Shown: positions 52,886 to 63,491, counted from the first letter of the stretch. The stretch: 64,000 nucleotides of DNA from Bufo bufo (GCF_905171765.1 NC_053395.1:183414156-183478155), one strand, 5' to 3'. The notes: generated by a model from the sequence alone, not told the origin. Translations and numbers: made by a program.

Positions 52886-55800
52886 ATGTCATTTATCAAA
52901 CCGGCTAGATTCAAACCGGTGTCAAGAGACGAAATGGAGGCTGTTATGAAGGCCCTTGTGGAGGCTAACCTGCAACAACGCGAGGCTAATAAGCAGCAGC
53001 AGGAGACCAACCAGTTGCTGCTACAACATGTAATGGCGTTACAGTCAGCAGGAGCAACCCCAAGCGTACACGATGCCCGGAAAGCAGTACGTGCAGCGAT
53101 CCCTAAAATGACCCCCGCAGACGACATCGAGACCTACCTGGCGATGTATGAAAAAGTGGCCACCAGGGAAAAGCTGCCCCAAGACCAGTGGGCTGAGATC
53201 GTCGCTCCTTTTCTGACATCAGAGTCCCAGCGGGTGTTTTTCGACTTGCCTGATGATCAAGCGGCCGACTACCCAAAGGTAAAGGGGGAGATTTTGGCAA
53301 GACTGGGGGTGAATGTGCTGGTCCGGGCCCAGCGGGTGCATCAGTGGGGGTTCAACCCAGCGGAGCCCGTGAGACCCCAGTATTATGACCTGCTTAACCT
53401 GTTACAAAAGTGGCTACAACCTGACGTGTTGAGCCCCACGGCTATGTTGGAGCGGTTATTAGCAGACAGGTTCTGGAGGGCTCTGCCACCCCCTCTCCAG
53501 CAATGGATTGGCCAGGTCTCCCCAGGGAATGCGCTGGAGATGGTCGACCTGGTGGAGCGCTATGAGGCTACCCGGAACTTACAGGGGGGTTCTGTTGGGA
53601 GGGGGGCAGTCAGATCCCGTAACTCTCCACCCCGGACCCAACAACCGGTGCCCATCAAACCTGCCCGGGATATAACCCCTGTGGACCCCGCTCCAATAAT
53701 CTGCTGGCGGTGTCGAGAGCCAGGCCATGTTCGAGCGGACTGTCCACGTCAGGGGGAACCCATGGACACAAACTGTGGCTTCCGTCAGTCATTATATGCC
53801 AGGAAACTGTGTGCAGTGGGTGCTCCGGAGTCTCTGAACCACCTGTGCCAGGTTGAGGTGGGAGACACTCCAGCGGAGGCTCTGATGGACTCAGGAAGTC
53901 TGGTGACCCTGGTAAGGGCTTCCCTAGTACGCTCCACTGAGTACACCGGCCGTAAGGTTGGAGTCATGTGTATCCATGGGGACTTGAAAGACTATCCTAC
54001 TGCTATAGTGTCTCTGTCTACGGTTTCCGGCAGGTGGATCCACGAGGTGGCTGTTGCAACCCACCTCCACTATGAACTTATAGTAGGGAGAGACTTCCCG
54101 GGTTTCACGGCACTGTGGCCAGTTCCGAGAGTGACTGATACGCATGATACAGGTGTAACCCTAGCAGAATGGCCCGGCTCAGGGGGGAGACCAGAACCCT
54201 GGGAACCTGAGTCCGAAGGTCCCGCGGTAGGGGTGACCGCCACTTCGGTGGAGGAGGGGGAAACAACCCCGCTAAGTGTAATGGTGGGAGACATGGAAGA
54301 CTTGCCACCGGGGCCTGAGCTGGCAGACCTCAATGTCTCAGGGGATAATTTTGGTACCGCACAACACCGGGATCCAACCTTATCCCGAGCCTGGGAAAAT
54401 GTACTAATAATAGATGGTGAACCACAACAACCAGGGGCAGAATCAGTGTTTCCCCGTTTTGTGGTTCATCAGGATATGTTGTATCGGGTAAATCAGCTGC
54501 GAGGTGAATCCGTTGAACAGTTGGTGGTGCCCCAGGCTTATCGCAAACTCGTGTTAGAGTTAGCCCACCAGCATGTTCTTGGGGGTCATCTGGGAATGCA
54601 GAAAACACAGGACCGCATACTACAACAGTTTTACTGGCCCAGTGTGTTTAAACAGGTGGACGAGTTCTGTAAGTCTTGCCCGACCTGCCAGGCAACTAGC
54701 CCCCAGCACCTTTTCCGCAGTCCCTTGGTACCCCTCCCGATCATTGAGGTACCGTTTGAGCGAATCGCTATGGACCTAGTAGGTCCTGTACCAAAGTCCG
54801 CTAGGGGACACCAACACATCTTGGTTGTCCTTGATTACGCTACTCGGTACCCGGAGGCAGTGCCACTGCGACATACTTCAGCAAAACTTATAGCTAAAGA
54901 GCTAATGGAGATGTTCTCCCGAGTGGGGCTACCTAAAGAGGTCCTGACTGATCAGGGGACCCCTTTTATGTCCAAGGTCATGAGGGAACTCTGCAAGTTG
55001 CTGTGTATAAAACAGTTACGGACGTCCGTGTATCATCCACAAACGGACGGACTGGTGGAAAGGTTTAATAAAACTCTAAAAACCATGTTAAAAAGGGTGG
55101 TGACCAAAGATGGGAAGGATTGGGACCTTCTTCTGCCCTATCTCATGTTCGCAGTGCGAGAGGTGCCCCAGGCCTCTACTGGGTTCTCGCCTTTCGAATT
55201 GCTATATGGCAGACATCCTCGTGGCTTGTTGGATGTAGCCAAAGAGGCGTGGGAACAACAACCCACTCCGCATAAAAGCGTCCTGGAATATGTTACTAAG
55301 ATGCAACAGCGGATAGAGACCGTTTTGCCTCTTGTCAAGGAACATATGGAGGCCGCTCAGCGAGCCCAGAGTCGGATCTATAATCGGCAGGCTCGCGTCC
55401 GGAACTTTAACCCGGGTGATCGGGTTTTGGTTCTGGTGCCGACAGTGGACAGTAAGTTCCTAGCCAGGTGGCAGGGGCCCTACGAGGTACGTGAAAAAAT
55501 AGGAGAAGTAAATTACAAAGTACACCAGCCGGGGAGGCGAAAACCGGAGCAGGTTTACCATGTTAATTTGCTAAAACCTTGGAAGGATAGGGAAACCTGT
55601 ACGGAAGACAGTCCGCGGCTGGGCTTTCTTGGACAAGAGATTCCGGCTCCTAGGTCTGATGCGAGGGAAGCGGCTGCCAACATAAAAATTGCTGACAGCC
55701 TCTCCTCTAAACAGGCTCAGGAAACCAGGGAGTTCGTTAGTCGGAACACAGATGTGTTCTCAGACCTCCCTGGACGCACTTCCGTAATCCAACATGACAT

Positions 55801-57193
55801 TGTCACTGAGCCTCAGGCAAAAATCCGGTTAAAGCCATACCGAGTACCCGAGGCTCGGCGAAAAGCCATCTCGGAGGAAGTGCAACTCATGTTGCGGCTG
55901 GATGTCATTGAGGAGTCTAAAAGTGAGTGGGCTAGTCCTATAGTCTTAATTCCCAAGCCAGACGGGTCGTTACGATTTTGTAACGATTTTCGGAAATTAA
56001 ACGAGATATCAAAGTTCGATGCATATCCAATGCCTCGGGTGGATGAACTAATTGAGAAATTAGGTCAAGCCAGGTATTTTTCTGTTCTGGACCTCACCAA
56101 AGGGTACTGGCAGGTACCCTTGACGGAGGCTGCCAAAGAGAAAACTGCCTTCATTACACCAGAGGGGCTGTACCAGTATAAAGTGTTACCCTTTGGCCTG
56201 CATGGCGCCCCCGCCACTTTCCAACGTCTAATGGACATTGTACTTCGTCCACATCGGCGGTACGCCTCGGCTTACCTGGACGATATTATCATCCACAGTA
56301 CAGACTGGGAAAGTCACCTGCCCAAAGTACAGGCCGTAGTGGACTCCCTTCGAAAGGCGGGGCTAACGGCTAACCCAAAGAAATGTGCGATAGGGTTAGA
56401 GGAGACTAAATACCTTGGGTATGTCATTGGGCGCGGAGTCATCAAACCCCAAGTGAGCAAGATAGAGGCGATACGGAATTGGCCCCGACCTGCCACCTCT
56501 AGACAAATAAAGTCGTTCCTGGGAATGGTGGGCTATTACATGAGGTTTGTCCCCCATTTTGCCACTTTAGCGGCTCCGTTGACAGGGCTCTTAAAGGGAC
56601 GTAAGTCCGTGATAGTCCGCTGGAATGACCAAGCGGAAGAGGCTTTCTCCGCTTTGAAGTCGGCACTGTGTGGGTCCCCGGTTTTGGTGACGCCCGACTT
56701 CAAGAGGGAATTTGTGGTACAGACTGATGCCTCCGAAGTGGGCCTCGGTGCGGTACTGTCTCAGGAAGTCAACGGGGAGGAGCATCCCGTTGTCTTCCTC
56801 AGCCGTAAGCTCACTCCAGCGGAGACCCGGTACAGTATAGTGGAGAGAGAGTGCCTGGCCATCAAGTGGGCACTCGAGTCTCTCCGCTATTATCTGTTGG
56901 GGAGGAAATTCCGTCTGGTGACCGATCACTCCCCTCTCAAGTGGATGAGCCAGGCCAAAGAGAGGAATGCTCGGGTCACCAGGTGGTTCTTATCGCTGCA
57001 AAACTTTAAGTTCACAGTAGAACACAGGGCAGGCCGGTTACAGGGAAACGCGGATGCCCTGTCCCGAGTACACTGTCTGGCGTGTGTTCACCCCCTCAGG
57101 GTTGAACAAAGGGGGGAGGTATGTAGGAAGGCGCAAGGGTCCGTCATTGACGGAAGGTACGTGTCACCGAGGTTCCTGGCCTCTGTGAGATAA
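52886..57193 (+). CDS. Gypsy-3 gag-pol polyprotein (1435 aa, integrase before RT)
   Basis: One open frame from an ATG 75 nt after the LTR. Residues about 75-230 form a gag capsid resembling the SCAN domain, which is known to derive from Gmr1-type gag. Next are a CCHC knuckle (C273, C276, H281, C286), protease DSG at 335-337, an integrase zinc finger about 561-601 and catalytic D630, D689, E725. Reverse transcriptase (about 970-1165, YLDD at 1130-1133) and RNase H (about 1275-1395) come after integrase. There is no chromodomain. The stop lies 72 nt inside the 3' LTR. No defect is visible, so the copy may be mobile. Confidence 0.93.
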   Translation: MSFIKPARFKPVSRDEMEAVMKALVEANLQQREANKQQQETNQLLLQHVMALQSAGATPSVHDARKAVRAAIPKMTPADDIETYLAMYEKVATREKLPQDQWAEIVAPFLTSESQRVFFDLPDDQAADYPKVKGEILARLGVNVLVRAQRVHQWGFNPAEPVRPQYYDLLNLLQKWLQPDVLSPTAMLERLLADRFWRALPPPLQQWIGQVSPGNALEMVDLVERYEATRNLQGGSVGRGAVRSRNSPPRTQQPVPIKPARDITPVDPAPIICWRCREPGHVRADCPRQGEPMDTNCGFRQSLYARKLCAVGAPESLNHLCQVEVGDTPAEALMDSGSLVTLVRASLVRSTEYTGRKVGVMCIHGDLKDYPTAIVSLSTVSGRWIHEVAVATHLHYELIVGRDFPGFTALWPVPRVTDTHDTGVTLAEWPGSGGRPEPWEPESEGPAVGVTATSVEEGETTPLSVMVGDMEDLPPGPELADLNVSGDNFGTAQHRDPTLSRAWENVLIIDGEPQQPGAESVFPRFVVHQDMLYRVNQLRGESVEQLVVPQAYRKLVLELAHQHVLGGHLGMQKTQDRILQQFYWPSVFKQVDEFCKSCPTCQATSPQHLFRSPLVPLPIIEVPFERIAMDLVGPVPKSARGHQHILVVLDYATRYPEAVPLRHTSAKLIAKELMEMFSRVGLPKEVLTDQGTPFMSKVMRELCKLLCIKQLRTSVYHPQTDGLVERFNKTLKTMLKRVVTKDGKDWDLLLPYLMFAVREVPQASTGFSPFELLYGRHPRGLLDVAKEAWEQQPTPHKSVLEYVTKMQQRIETVLPLVKEHMEAAQRAQSRIYNRQARVRNFNPGDRVLVLVPTVDSKFLARWQGPYEVREKIGEVNYKVHQPGRRKPEQVYHVNLLKPWKDRETCTEDSPRLGFLGQEIPAPRSDAREAAANIKIADSLSSKQAQETREFVSRNTDVFSDLPGRTSVIQHDIVTEPQAKIRLKPYRVPEARRKAISEEVQLMLRLDVIEESKSEWASPIVLIPKPDGSLRFCNDFRKLNEISKFDAYPMPRVDELIEKLGQARYFSVLDLTKGYWQVPLTEAAKEKTAFITPEGLYQYKVLPFGLHGAPATFQRLMDIVLRPHRRYASAYLDDIIIHSTDWESHLPKVQAVVDSLRKAGLTANPKKCAIGLEETKYLGYVIGRGVIKPQVSKIEAIRNWPRPATSRQIKSFLGMVGYYMRFVPHFATLAAPLTGLLKGRKSVIVRWNDQAEEAFSALKSALCGSPVLVTPDFKREFVVQTDASEVGLGAVLSQEVNGEEHPVVFLSRKLTPAETRYSIVERECLAIKWALESLRYYLLGRKFRLVTDHSPLKWMSQAKERNARVTRWFLSLQNFKFTVEHRAGRLQGNADALSRVHCLACVHPLRVEQRGEVCRKAQGSVIDGRYVSPRFLASVR

Positions 57194-57700
57194 GAACCGG
57201 TTATTTAATGTGTCAGCCGCAGCTAGTGCTTGCTGACACTGTTTATTCTTAGTGTGGCTGAAAAGCCGATCCGGGCCGGTTCTTATTGGGAGCAGCCAAA
57301 GAGCAGGGTGGGTGGCTGTTCCCCACGTCCAGGCCAGGTTTTGGGCTGGGGTTTAAAAACCCAGCCAGCAGCTCAGCTGGGTGTGGATTATCCTCCATGG
57401 CAGAGGAGCTGAGGAGTCTGTGGTTTGAGACACTGAGACATTTATTTGTGAGAGCCATAGGCTGGGGAAACAGGCCTCTAAAGCCTGCTGCGGACTGTGG
57501 GTGGAAATCATCTGCTGACCAGGTGAAGTCTTTTTGCACTGTGAACTTTGTGTGGTGTGAACAGGCACCAAAAAAAATGAACACTTACTTTTGGCTTGTT
57601 TTCTTTCTGTGTGAGAATAAACACTGAACTTTGGTTTACAACCTTGTTTTTGCCTCTGTACTGCGTCCGCTTACCCTGCCTACCAGAGCGAATCCCCACA
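57122..57700 (+). mobile_element. Gypsy-3 3' LTR
   Basis: 579 bp, three single-base differences from the 5' LTR by eye. Confidence 0.88.
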
Positions 57701-58055
57701 CCATGTACACTATGTAAACACTATGGTGGCCTATATGTATTGATACATTGTAATGAATTTATAATCATGTTTTATACCTGTATTTGTAAACTTTTTCCCT
57801 AATGAGCAATCATGTTACACTGATGAGATTCACCTATTTAAATATGTCAAGAGCACTATGTTCACTAGCTTGACAAAGGCTCCATTGAGAGAGCTGAAAT
57901 GCTGCATTGCTTTGGGGTGTAAATAAACACCACTGAAATTTCACCACAATACCGGAGTGCTGCCCATTTTTCGTCATTTCTACCTTACTGCTCCTGGTCC
58001 AGGAACGTTTGTGGAATTGCACCTGGCATACCTACAGAGTGCTGCTGACCTTGTT
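57701..58055 (+). mobile_element. PLE 3' tail with a decayed hammerhead-like motif
   Basis: Probably the end of the right-hand parent PLE. Around 57863-57915 the text TTGACAAAGGCTCC...GAGCTGAAATGCTGC resembles the CTGANGA-stem-GAAAC layout with several core changes. AATAAA lies near 57921. No gene is seen. Confidence 0.4.
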
Positions 58056-58058
58056 GCC

Positions 58059-58062
<4 letters not shown>

Positions 58063-58106
<44 letters not shown>
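58063..58106 (+). repeat. (TA)22 microsatellite
   Basis: Perfect TA dinucleotide run of 44 bp. Confidence 0.95.
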
Positions 58107-58111
<5 letters not shown>

Positions 58112-58436
58112 TTATTTATTATTATGTTATAATGTTATTGTATAAGTTGCCCTAAATTCATTCCATGTCCTCCCTCATTAAACCAGTAGTGTTTAATCAG
58201 TATTTCAGAGGTTCTGTCCCAGGTCCTGCTCCCATCAGTACTGAAGATATATTCAAAGTCAAAAATATTTTAGCCATGAAGAATATCAGAGGTAAAATCT
58301 TCTTCCTAATGGATTTGAAGGACCTTGGCCCAAAAAAAGGATCTTGGAGCCGGTTGAAAACATTAATGCCCCTGTTCTTCTACACAAATTCCTGTAGCAA
58401 TCTGGACCAAAGAAGGGAGGACGTAAGGAGGGTTAC
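58107..58436. other. Unassigned sequence
   Basis: An open frame of 156 codons starts at 58165 but resembles no family I know and runs into repeat sequence. No other feature is seen. Confidence 0.4.
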
Positions 58437-59436
58437 TGTTATGGCGGAGGACGTGAGATACTGCTACTGCGCACACCTTACCTGGCGGTCCAGCAACCAG
58501 TCCCGCTCTGTCCCTCCATGCAGTGGCCGCAGGTCATGCCCTCTCCCACCTGCACTAAAGGGGCCAGTGTGCACACACTCTAATCTTCACCAGCCAATGG
58601 CTGGCGGTCCTGGGGTACTTAAGGCATGTACGTGACCTACCCTTGTGGAAAGGTGCCTGAGCAATAGATTCAGGCTCATACTGTCCCACAGGGGAATTCC
58701 CCGGTGGGCCCCTGAGAAAGGTGGGCCCACTGTCCACCAGCACAGCATCTCAAATAACCTATATCAATATAAAAAACTGGGTAGAATATCCAGTTTATTA
58801 TTATACATGCCATGGAAGTTTAAGATGGCCTCTAGGAATAGAGGGAGGCCAGCCAGTATCCTCTCTTCCCTGGGACCTACTTTTTGAAGTTGTTGCAGAG
58901 ACCCCTATAATCAATCATCTGGTAGCATTGTGCTGCTGTCTGCCTCTGTGTGAGCAGGTAATATTTGCATGTCGCTGTACAGTGGGCCCCCAGAATGAAT
59001 TTTACTGGTGGGCCCTAGGCATCCCAGTCCGACACTAAATAGATTCTTTAGCTTGATCAGTTACTGTAAAGGTGTTACTGGACTCTGACCTGCCACAGCC
59101 TGACCTGACCCGTCCTTGATCTCTGTATTGACCATTCTCTACCTGCTCTCGAGCTATTTACTATTAAGCACGAATTCTGCCTACCCTGATCTCGACCTTT
59201 TTCTGACTACAATTTTGCCGTGCCCCTCAGTGCCCTGCATCGGTGTCTCTTACCTCTGTGGGTCAGCTGTTAACCACACTAAAAGGTAGCAACCTGGTGG
59301 CTCCCCTGCAGTGAAGTCCAGATTCATGTGTAGGGGTTAAAGGGTGAATACCAGGGGACTACCAGGACACCCTTAGGATTAGCCTAAGGTCAAATCTGTT
59401 GGTTAACACAGTGATTCCACACCCACTGCTGTAACA
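58437..59436 (+). mobile_element. Possible solo LTR interrupted by a hAT-like element
   Basis: Starts TGTTATGGCG and ends CTGCTGTAACA, giving TGTTA/TAACA termini, with the CT-rich TGACCTG-type text common in amphibian Gypsy LTRs. No target duplication was found, so the limits are uncertain. No gene is seen. Confidence 0.35.
58672..59037. mobile_element. hAT-like non-autonomous insertion (366 bp)
   Basis: Bounded by a direct repeat AATAGATTC (58663-58671 and 59038-59046), 8-9 bp as expected for hAT. The right end reads AGTGTCGGACTGGG on the complement, a familiar amphibian MITE terminus; a matching left inverted repeat is weak. Confidence 0.5.
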
Positions 59437-59779
59437 ACACATTGGCTGAATCAATGTGCTGGAACTTGAGTGATGGCATCAGGATCCATTGCCCCCATCG
59501 CCACCCCCTTGGGTGAGTTTCTGGTTGATTATGTTCTGTGATGAAGAGTATTTAATGATTAAAAGTTGTGGTCAGGGTAATAAGGCTTAGATATTATCAC
59601 GGTCAAGTCAACAACAGTAACAAAGTAATGGATAAAACCCCCTTCAACGAGTATCAATATGTGGTCTATGAAAGGCTCCATCAAATCTTGCCCAGCAAAG
59701 AATCGTTTAAGTGTATGATTGGTGAGGGTCCATCTCTATGAATGGAGTGCATTAACATTAATAACCATTTTCCACAATA
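59437..59779. other. Unassigned non-coding sequence
   Basis: No gene, repeat boundary or motif could be recognised. Confidence 0.4.
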
Positions 59780-60004
59780 CAGTGGTCCCTCAAGTTATTA
59801 TTATTAATTGGTTCGGGGATGACCATTGTATGTTTTAGGGGTGGGCGATATGGCCTAAAATCTATATTGCGATATAATTTTGAGCAAGTGCGATATGCGA
59901 TATATATCGCGATATATTCTATATTTCGGGGGGGTTTAAACTTTTTTTTTATTTCTTTACTTTTTATTTAATAACTATTAGCCTCCTTAGGGGCTAGAAC
60001 CCTT

Positions 60005-60046
60005 GTCCTATTCACCCTAATAGAGCTCTATTAGGGTGAATAGGAC
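60005..60046. repeat. Perfect 42-bp palindrome
   Basis: GTCCTATTCACCCTAATAGA and its exact complement meet around GAGCTC with no loop. Confidence 0.9.
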
Positions 60047-60420
60047 CTCACACTCTCCCTGCTGCCCTGTGCATAGTGCACACAGCAGCAGGGAGCCGAC
60101 TATGGCAGCCAGGGCTTGAGTAGCGTCCTGGCTGCCATGGTAACCGTTCGGAGCCCCGCGATTACACTGCTGGGTCTCCGATCAGAAGCTGCCACCCTGG
60201 GGCCACTGACACCAATGATTTAATCGTGTGGAGGGGGAGCCCGCATTTAATATACTTAGAAGAGGGGGAGTAGAAGGGTGGGGCTGTGGCCACTGTGCCA
60301 CCAATGAATATAGTAAATATGCCTGAATACAAACATAGTCTGCATGTGCCGGCCATATCCCATACCTGGCCTCTATTACAGCGCGCCGTGATCCGCCGCA
60401 ATTAACCCCTCAGGTCCTAT

Positions 60421-60585
60421 TCATTGGTGGCACAGTGGCCACAGTCCCTCCCCTCCTCCTCCTTTCTGTTCTCATTGGTGGCACAGTGGCCACAGTCCCT
60501 TCTCCTCCTACTCTGTTCTCATTGGTGGCGGAGTGGCCACAGTCCCACCCCTCCTCCTCCTAGTCTGTTCTCACTGGTGGTCAGC
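60421..60585 (+). repeat. Three to four ~50-bp tandem repeats (ATTGGTGGCACAGTGGCCAC type)
   Basis: Repeats begin near 60422, 60474 and 60521, with a partial at 60572. An inverted copy of the same motif lies at about 60281-60310. Confidence 0.75.
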
Positions 60586-61011
60586 GGCAGCCGCACACAG
60601 TGGGGAGAGAGGGACTCCCTCATTCACTGTGCGGCTCAGGAGAACCTGTGTGCGTGCCGAGAGCGGCGCATGCCATGTTCTACTGCGATATGGTGATATA
60701 AATGAAATCTCTATCGTTGGCCAAATTGATATAGTTTATATCGCATATCGTCTATATAGCCCACCCCTAGTTGAAACCATTGTAAGTTGAGTACATAACT
60801 CTATGGAAAACTACTAAATGGTTCCAAAGCCCCAAAATGTCATCCCATTATAAAAGAAAATGAAGATTAAAAAAATAAAGAAAAGCTTTGCAAGAGAAAT
60901 TCCCATGTTGGCTGCATGGATCTGAGTCTGAGGCACTGTATGTTGAGTCTAGTTTCAACTTACGACGGTCCAGGAGAGACTGAGGCCATTGTATCTTGAG
61001 GGATAACTGTA

Positions 61012-61319
61012 TTAGGTATGTGGTCCCCGTCGCAGCCTGCTATTGGCGTACAGTCCCCCAACAACCCCCCACGCGATGGGGAGATGCAGCAGCGGCCATG
61101 CGGGCATCAGAAGTGACGCAGGTGCCAGGGAGTATAACCTGTTTGAGAAGCCATGGTATTTTGGGGGGCATTATAGGGTTTGGATAACCCATTTAAGTGC
61201 CCTTTACACTGCCAAATGTTCGGGGAAATTATTGCTAATGATTGTTCATACAGATGGGCACTAGCAATAATCTGCCTGTGTGAAGGTGCCACCGAGCAAA
61301 ACGCTTGTTCATTGGGTAA
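61012..61319. other. Unassigned non-coding sequence
   Basis: No gene or clear repeat boundary was recognised between the TA-flanked MITE and the Tc1 element. Confidence 0.4.
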
Positions 61320-61540
61320 TACAGTTGCAGGAAAAAGTATGTGAACCCTTTGGAATGATATAGATTTCTGCACAAATTGGTCATAAAATGTGATCTGATC
61401 TTCATCTAAGTCACAACAATAGACAATCACAGTCTCCTTAAACTAATAACACACAAAGAATTAAATGTTACCATGTTTTTATTGAACACACCATGTAAAC
61501 ATTCACAGTGCAGGTGGAAAAAGTATGTGAACCCTTGAAT

Positions 61541-61846
61541 TTAAAAACTGCTTGAACCTCCTTTGGCAGCAATAACTTCAACAAAATGTTTCCTGTAGTT
61601 GCAGATCAGACGTGCACAACGGTCAGGAGTAATTCTTGACCATTTCTCTTTACAGAACTGTTTCAGTTCAGCAATATTCTTGGGATGTTTGGTGTGAATC
61701 GCTTTCTTGAGGTCATGCCACAGCATCTCAATCGGTTTGAGGTCAGGACTCTGACTGGGCCACTCCAGAAGGAGTATTTTCTTCTGTTTAAGCCATTCTG
61801 TTGTTGATTTGCTTCTATGCTTTGGGTCGTTGTCCTGTTGCAACAC
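61541..61846 (-). pseudogene. Tc1 transposase, C-terminal part
   Basis: Encodes the second and third catalytic residues of the DDE triad (QQDNDPKHRSK, then SPDLKPIEMLW) and the normal end with stop. Separated from the N-terminal part by the 391-bp MITE. No other defect stands out. Confidence 0.88.
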
Positions 61847-61888
61847 CCATCTTCTGTTGAGTTTCAGCTGGTGGACAGATGGCCTTAA

Positions 61889-62279
61889 AGAGGACCTTTC
61901 ACTACTCTACAAACTAAAAACTAACTATATCAGTGGGCAGAGCGGCGCCCAGGGGTCCCCCTGCACTTACTAGTATGTCTGGGCGCCACTCCGTTCGGCC
62001 GGTATAGGCTGCGCTCCCTCTGTTGTACTGGAGTGATTTCTTGTATGAGGCGTGAGCCTGGCTATGAGCTGTGCGCTGCGATTGGCCAGCGCTGCAGCAA
62101 GGGACACGCCTCATAGAAGAAATCACTCCAGTACAGCAGAGGGAGCGCAGACACCGGAGCCTATACCGGGCGAACGGAGCGGCGCCCAGACATACTAGTA
62201 AGTGCAGGGGGACCCCTGAGCGCCGCTCTGCCCACTGATATAGTTAGTTTTTAGTTTGTAGAGTAGTGAAAGGTCCTCT
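61889..62279. mobile_element. TTAA-flanked foldback MITE
   Basis: 391 bp bounded by TTAA (61885-61888 and 62280-62283) with termini AGAGGACCTTTCACTACTC. The two halves are near-complete inverted repeats with arms of roughly 150 bp, differing by small indels. TTAA target sites are used by the piggyBac and Kolobok superfamilies; which one applies cannot be settled here. Confidence 0.8.
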
Positions 62280-62299
62280 TTAAGTTCTCCTGCAAAATG

Positions 62300-62961
62300 T
62301 CTTGATAAACTTGGGAATTCATTTTTCCTTCGATGATAGCAATCCGTCCAGGCCCTGACGCAGCAAAGCAGCCCCAAACCATGATGCCCCCACGACCATA
62401 CTTCACAGTTGGGATGAGGTTTTGATGTTGGTGTGCTGTGCCTCTTTTTCTCCACACATAGTGTTGTGTGTTTCTTCCAAACAACTCAACTTTGGTTTCA
62501 TCTGTCCACAGAATATTTTGCCAGTACTGCTGTGGAACATCCATGTGCTCTTGTGCAAACTGTAAACGTGCAGCAATGTTTTCTTTGGACAGCAGTGGCT
62601 TCCTCTTTGGTATCCTCCCATGAAATCCATTCTTGTTTAGTGTTTTACGTATCGTAGATTCGCTAACAGGTATGTTAGCATATGCCAGAGACTTTTGTAA
62701 GCCTTTAGCTGATACTCTAGGATTCTTCTTCACCTCATTGAGCAGTCTGCGCTGTGCTCTTGCAGTCATCTTTACAGGACGGACACTCTTAGGGAGAGTA
62801 GCAGCAGTGCTGAACTTTCTCCATTTATAGACAATTTGTTTTACTGTGGACTGATGAACAGCGAGGCTTTTGGAGATACTTTTATAACCCTTTCCAGCTT
62901 TATGCAAGTCAACAATTCTTAATCGTAGGTCTTCTGAGAGCTCTTTTCTGCGAGGCATCAT
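62300..62961 (-). pseudogene. Tc1 transposase, N-terminal part
   Basis: Starts [13 protein letters not shown] at an ATG. It has the paired-like helix-turn-helix DNA-binding region (about residues 10-120) and the first catalytic Asp at 154 (WTDETK), then continues to ILQENL near residue 226, where the MITE interrupts it. It cuts and pastes the element in intact relatives. The last few codons of the open frame (to 62251) come from the MITE. The rest of the gene is at 61846-61541. Confidence 0.9.
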
Positions 62962-63491
62962 TCACATCAGGCAATGCTTCTTGTGAAAAGCAAACCCAGA
63001 ACTGGTGTGTGTTTTTTATATGGCAGGGCAGCTGTAACCAACACCTCCAATCTCATCTCATTGATTGGACTCCAGTTGGCTGACACCTCACTCCAATTAG
63101 CTCTTAAGGATGACATTAGTCTAGGGGTTCACATACTTTTTCCACCTGCACTGTTTACATGGTGTGTTCAATAAAAACATGGTAACATTTAATTATTTGT
63201 GTGTTATAAGTTTAAGCAGACTGTGACTGTCTATTGTTGTGACTTAGATGAAGATCAGATCACATTTTATGACCAATTTGTGCAGAAATCCATATCATTC
63301 CAAAGGGTTCACATACTTTTTCTTGCAACTGTAGATTGTTGGTGCAGTCACCTAAATCATTCTTTGCCGGCAGCAGAATTTGCTGTCTAAACAGCACTCT
63401 GCTGCTGACAAACAATGACTCTGTATGGGGACGAGCAATAGCATTAGCGATCGCTTCTCCCCATACTGTGAAGGAGATTGCTGCATGCATA

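Larger units (their letters stand above)
52232..57700 (+). mobile_element. Gypsy-3: full-length Gmr1-type Ty3/Gypsy element
   Basis: Identical-length LTRs of 579 bp (52232-52810 and 57122-57700), TGTAGG/CCCACA ends, three differences by eye, and one intact 1435-codon frame. A polypurine tract (AAAGGGGGGAGGTA) precedes the 3' LTR. Integrase lies upstream of reverse transcriptase, the diagnostic order of the Gmr1 group. No target duplication is found (ACGAT on the left, CCATG on the right), which suggests recombination between copies or a flank deletion. Confidence 0.92.
59838..60767. mobile_element. Inner TA-flanked MITE with GGGGTGGGCGATAT termini
   Basis: Left end GGGGTGGGCGATAT and right end (complement) GGGGTGGGCTATAT, each flanked by TA (59836-59837 and 60768-60769). 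The ends are rich in GATATATCGCGATA-type palindromes. No coding sequence is present. Confidence 0.65.
59780..61009. mobile_element. TA-flanked MITE (Tc1/mariner-like), host to a second MITE
   Basis: Termini CAGTGGTCCCTCAAGTTA (59780) and, on the complement of the right end, CAGTTATCCCTCAAGATA (61009), both flanked by TA. Text such as GACCATTGTATG and ACCATTGTAAGTTGAG continues across the inner insertion, which confirms it as one element. There is no transposase. Confidence 0.65.
61322..63331 (-). mobile_element. Tc1-type transposon, split by a MITE
   Basis: Long inverted repeats start CAGTTGCAGGAAAAAGTATG (61322) and, on the complement of the right end, CAGTTGCAAGAAAAAGTATG (63331), flanked by TA (61320-61321 and 63332-63333). 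The arms keep pairing for roughly 200 bp, as in Tc1 elements with long inverted repeats. The transposase is on the minus strand. Without the inner MITE the element is about 1.6 kb. Confidence 0.9.

Noticed and set aside
58165..58635. 156-codon open frame as a gene
   Set aside because: No known family, and it crosses into a probable LTR; there is no support for translation.
60424..60790. Open frames over the GGTGGCACAGTGGCCAC repeats
   Set aside because: They follow tandem DNA repeats inside a MITE and have no domain.
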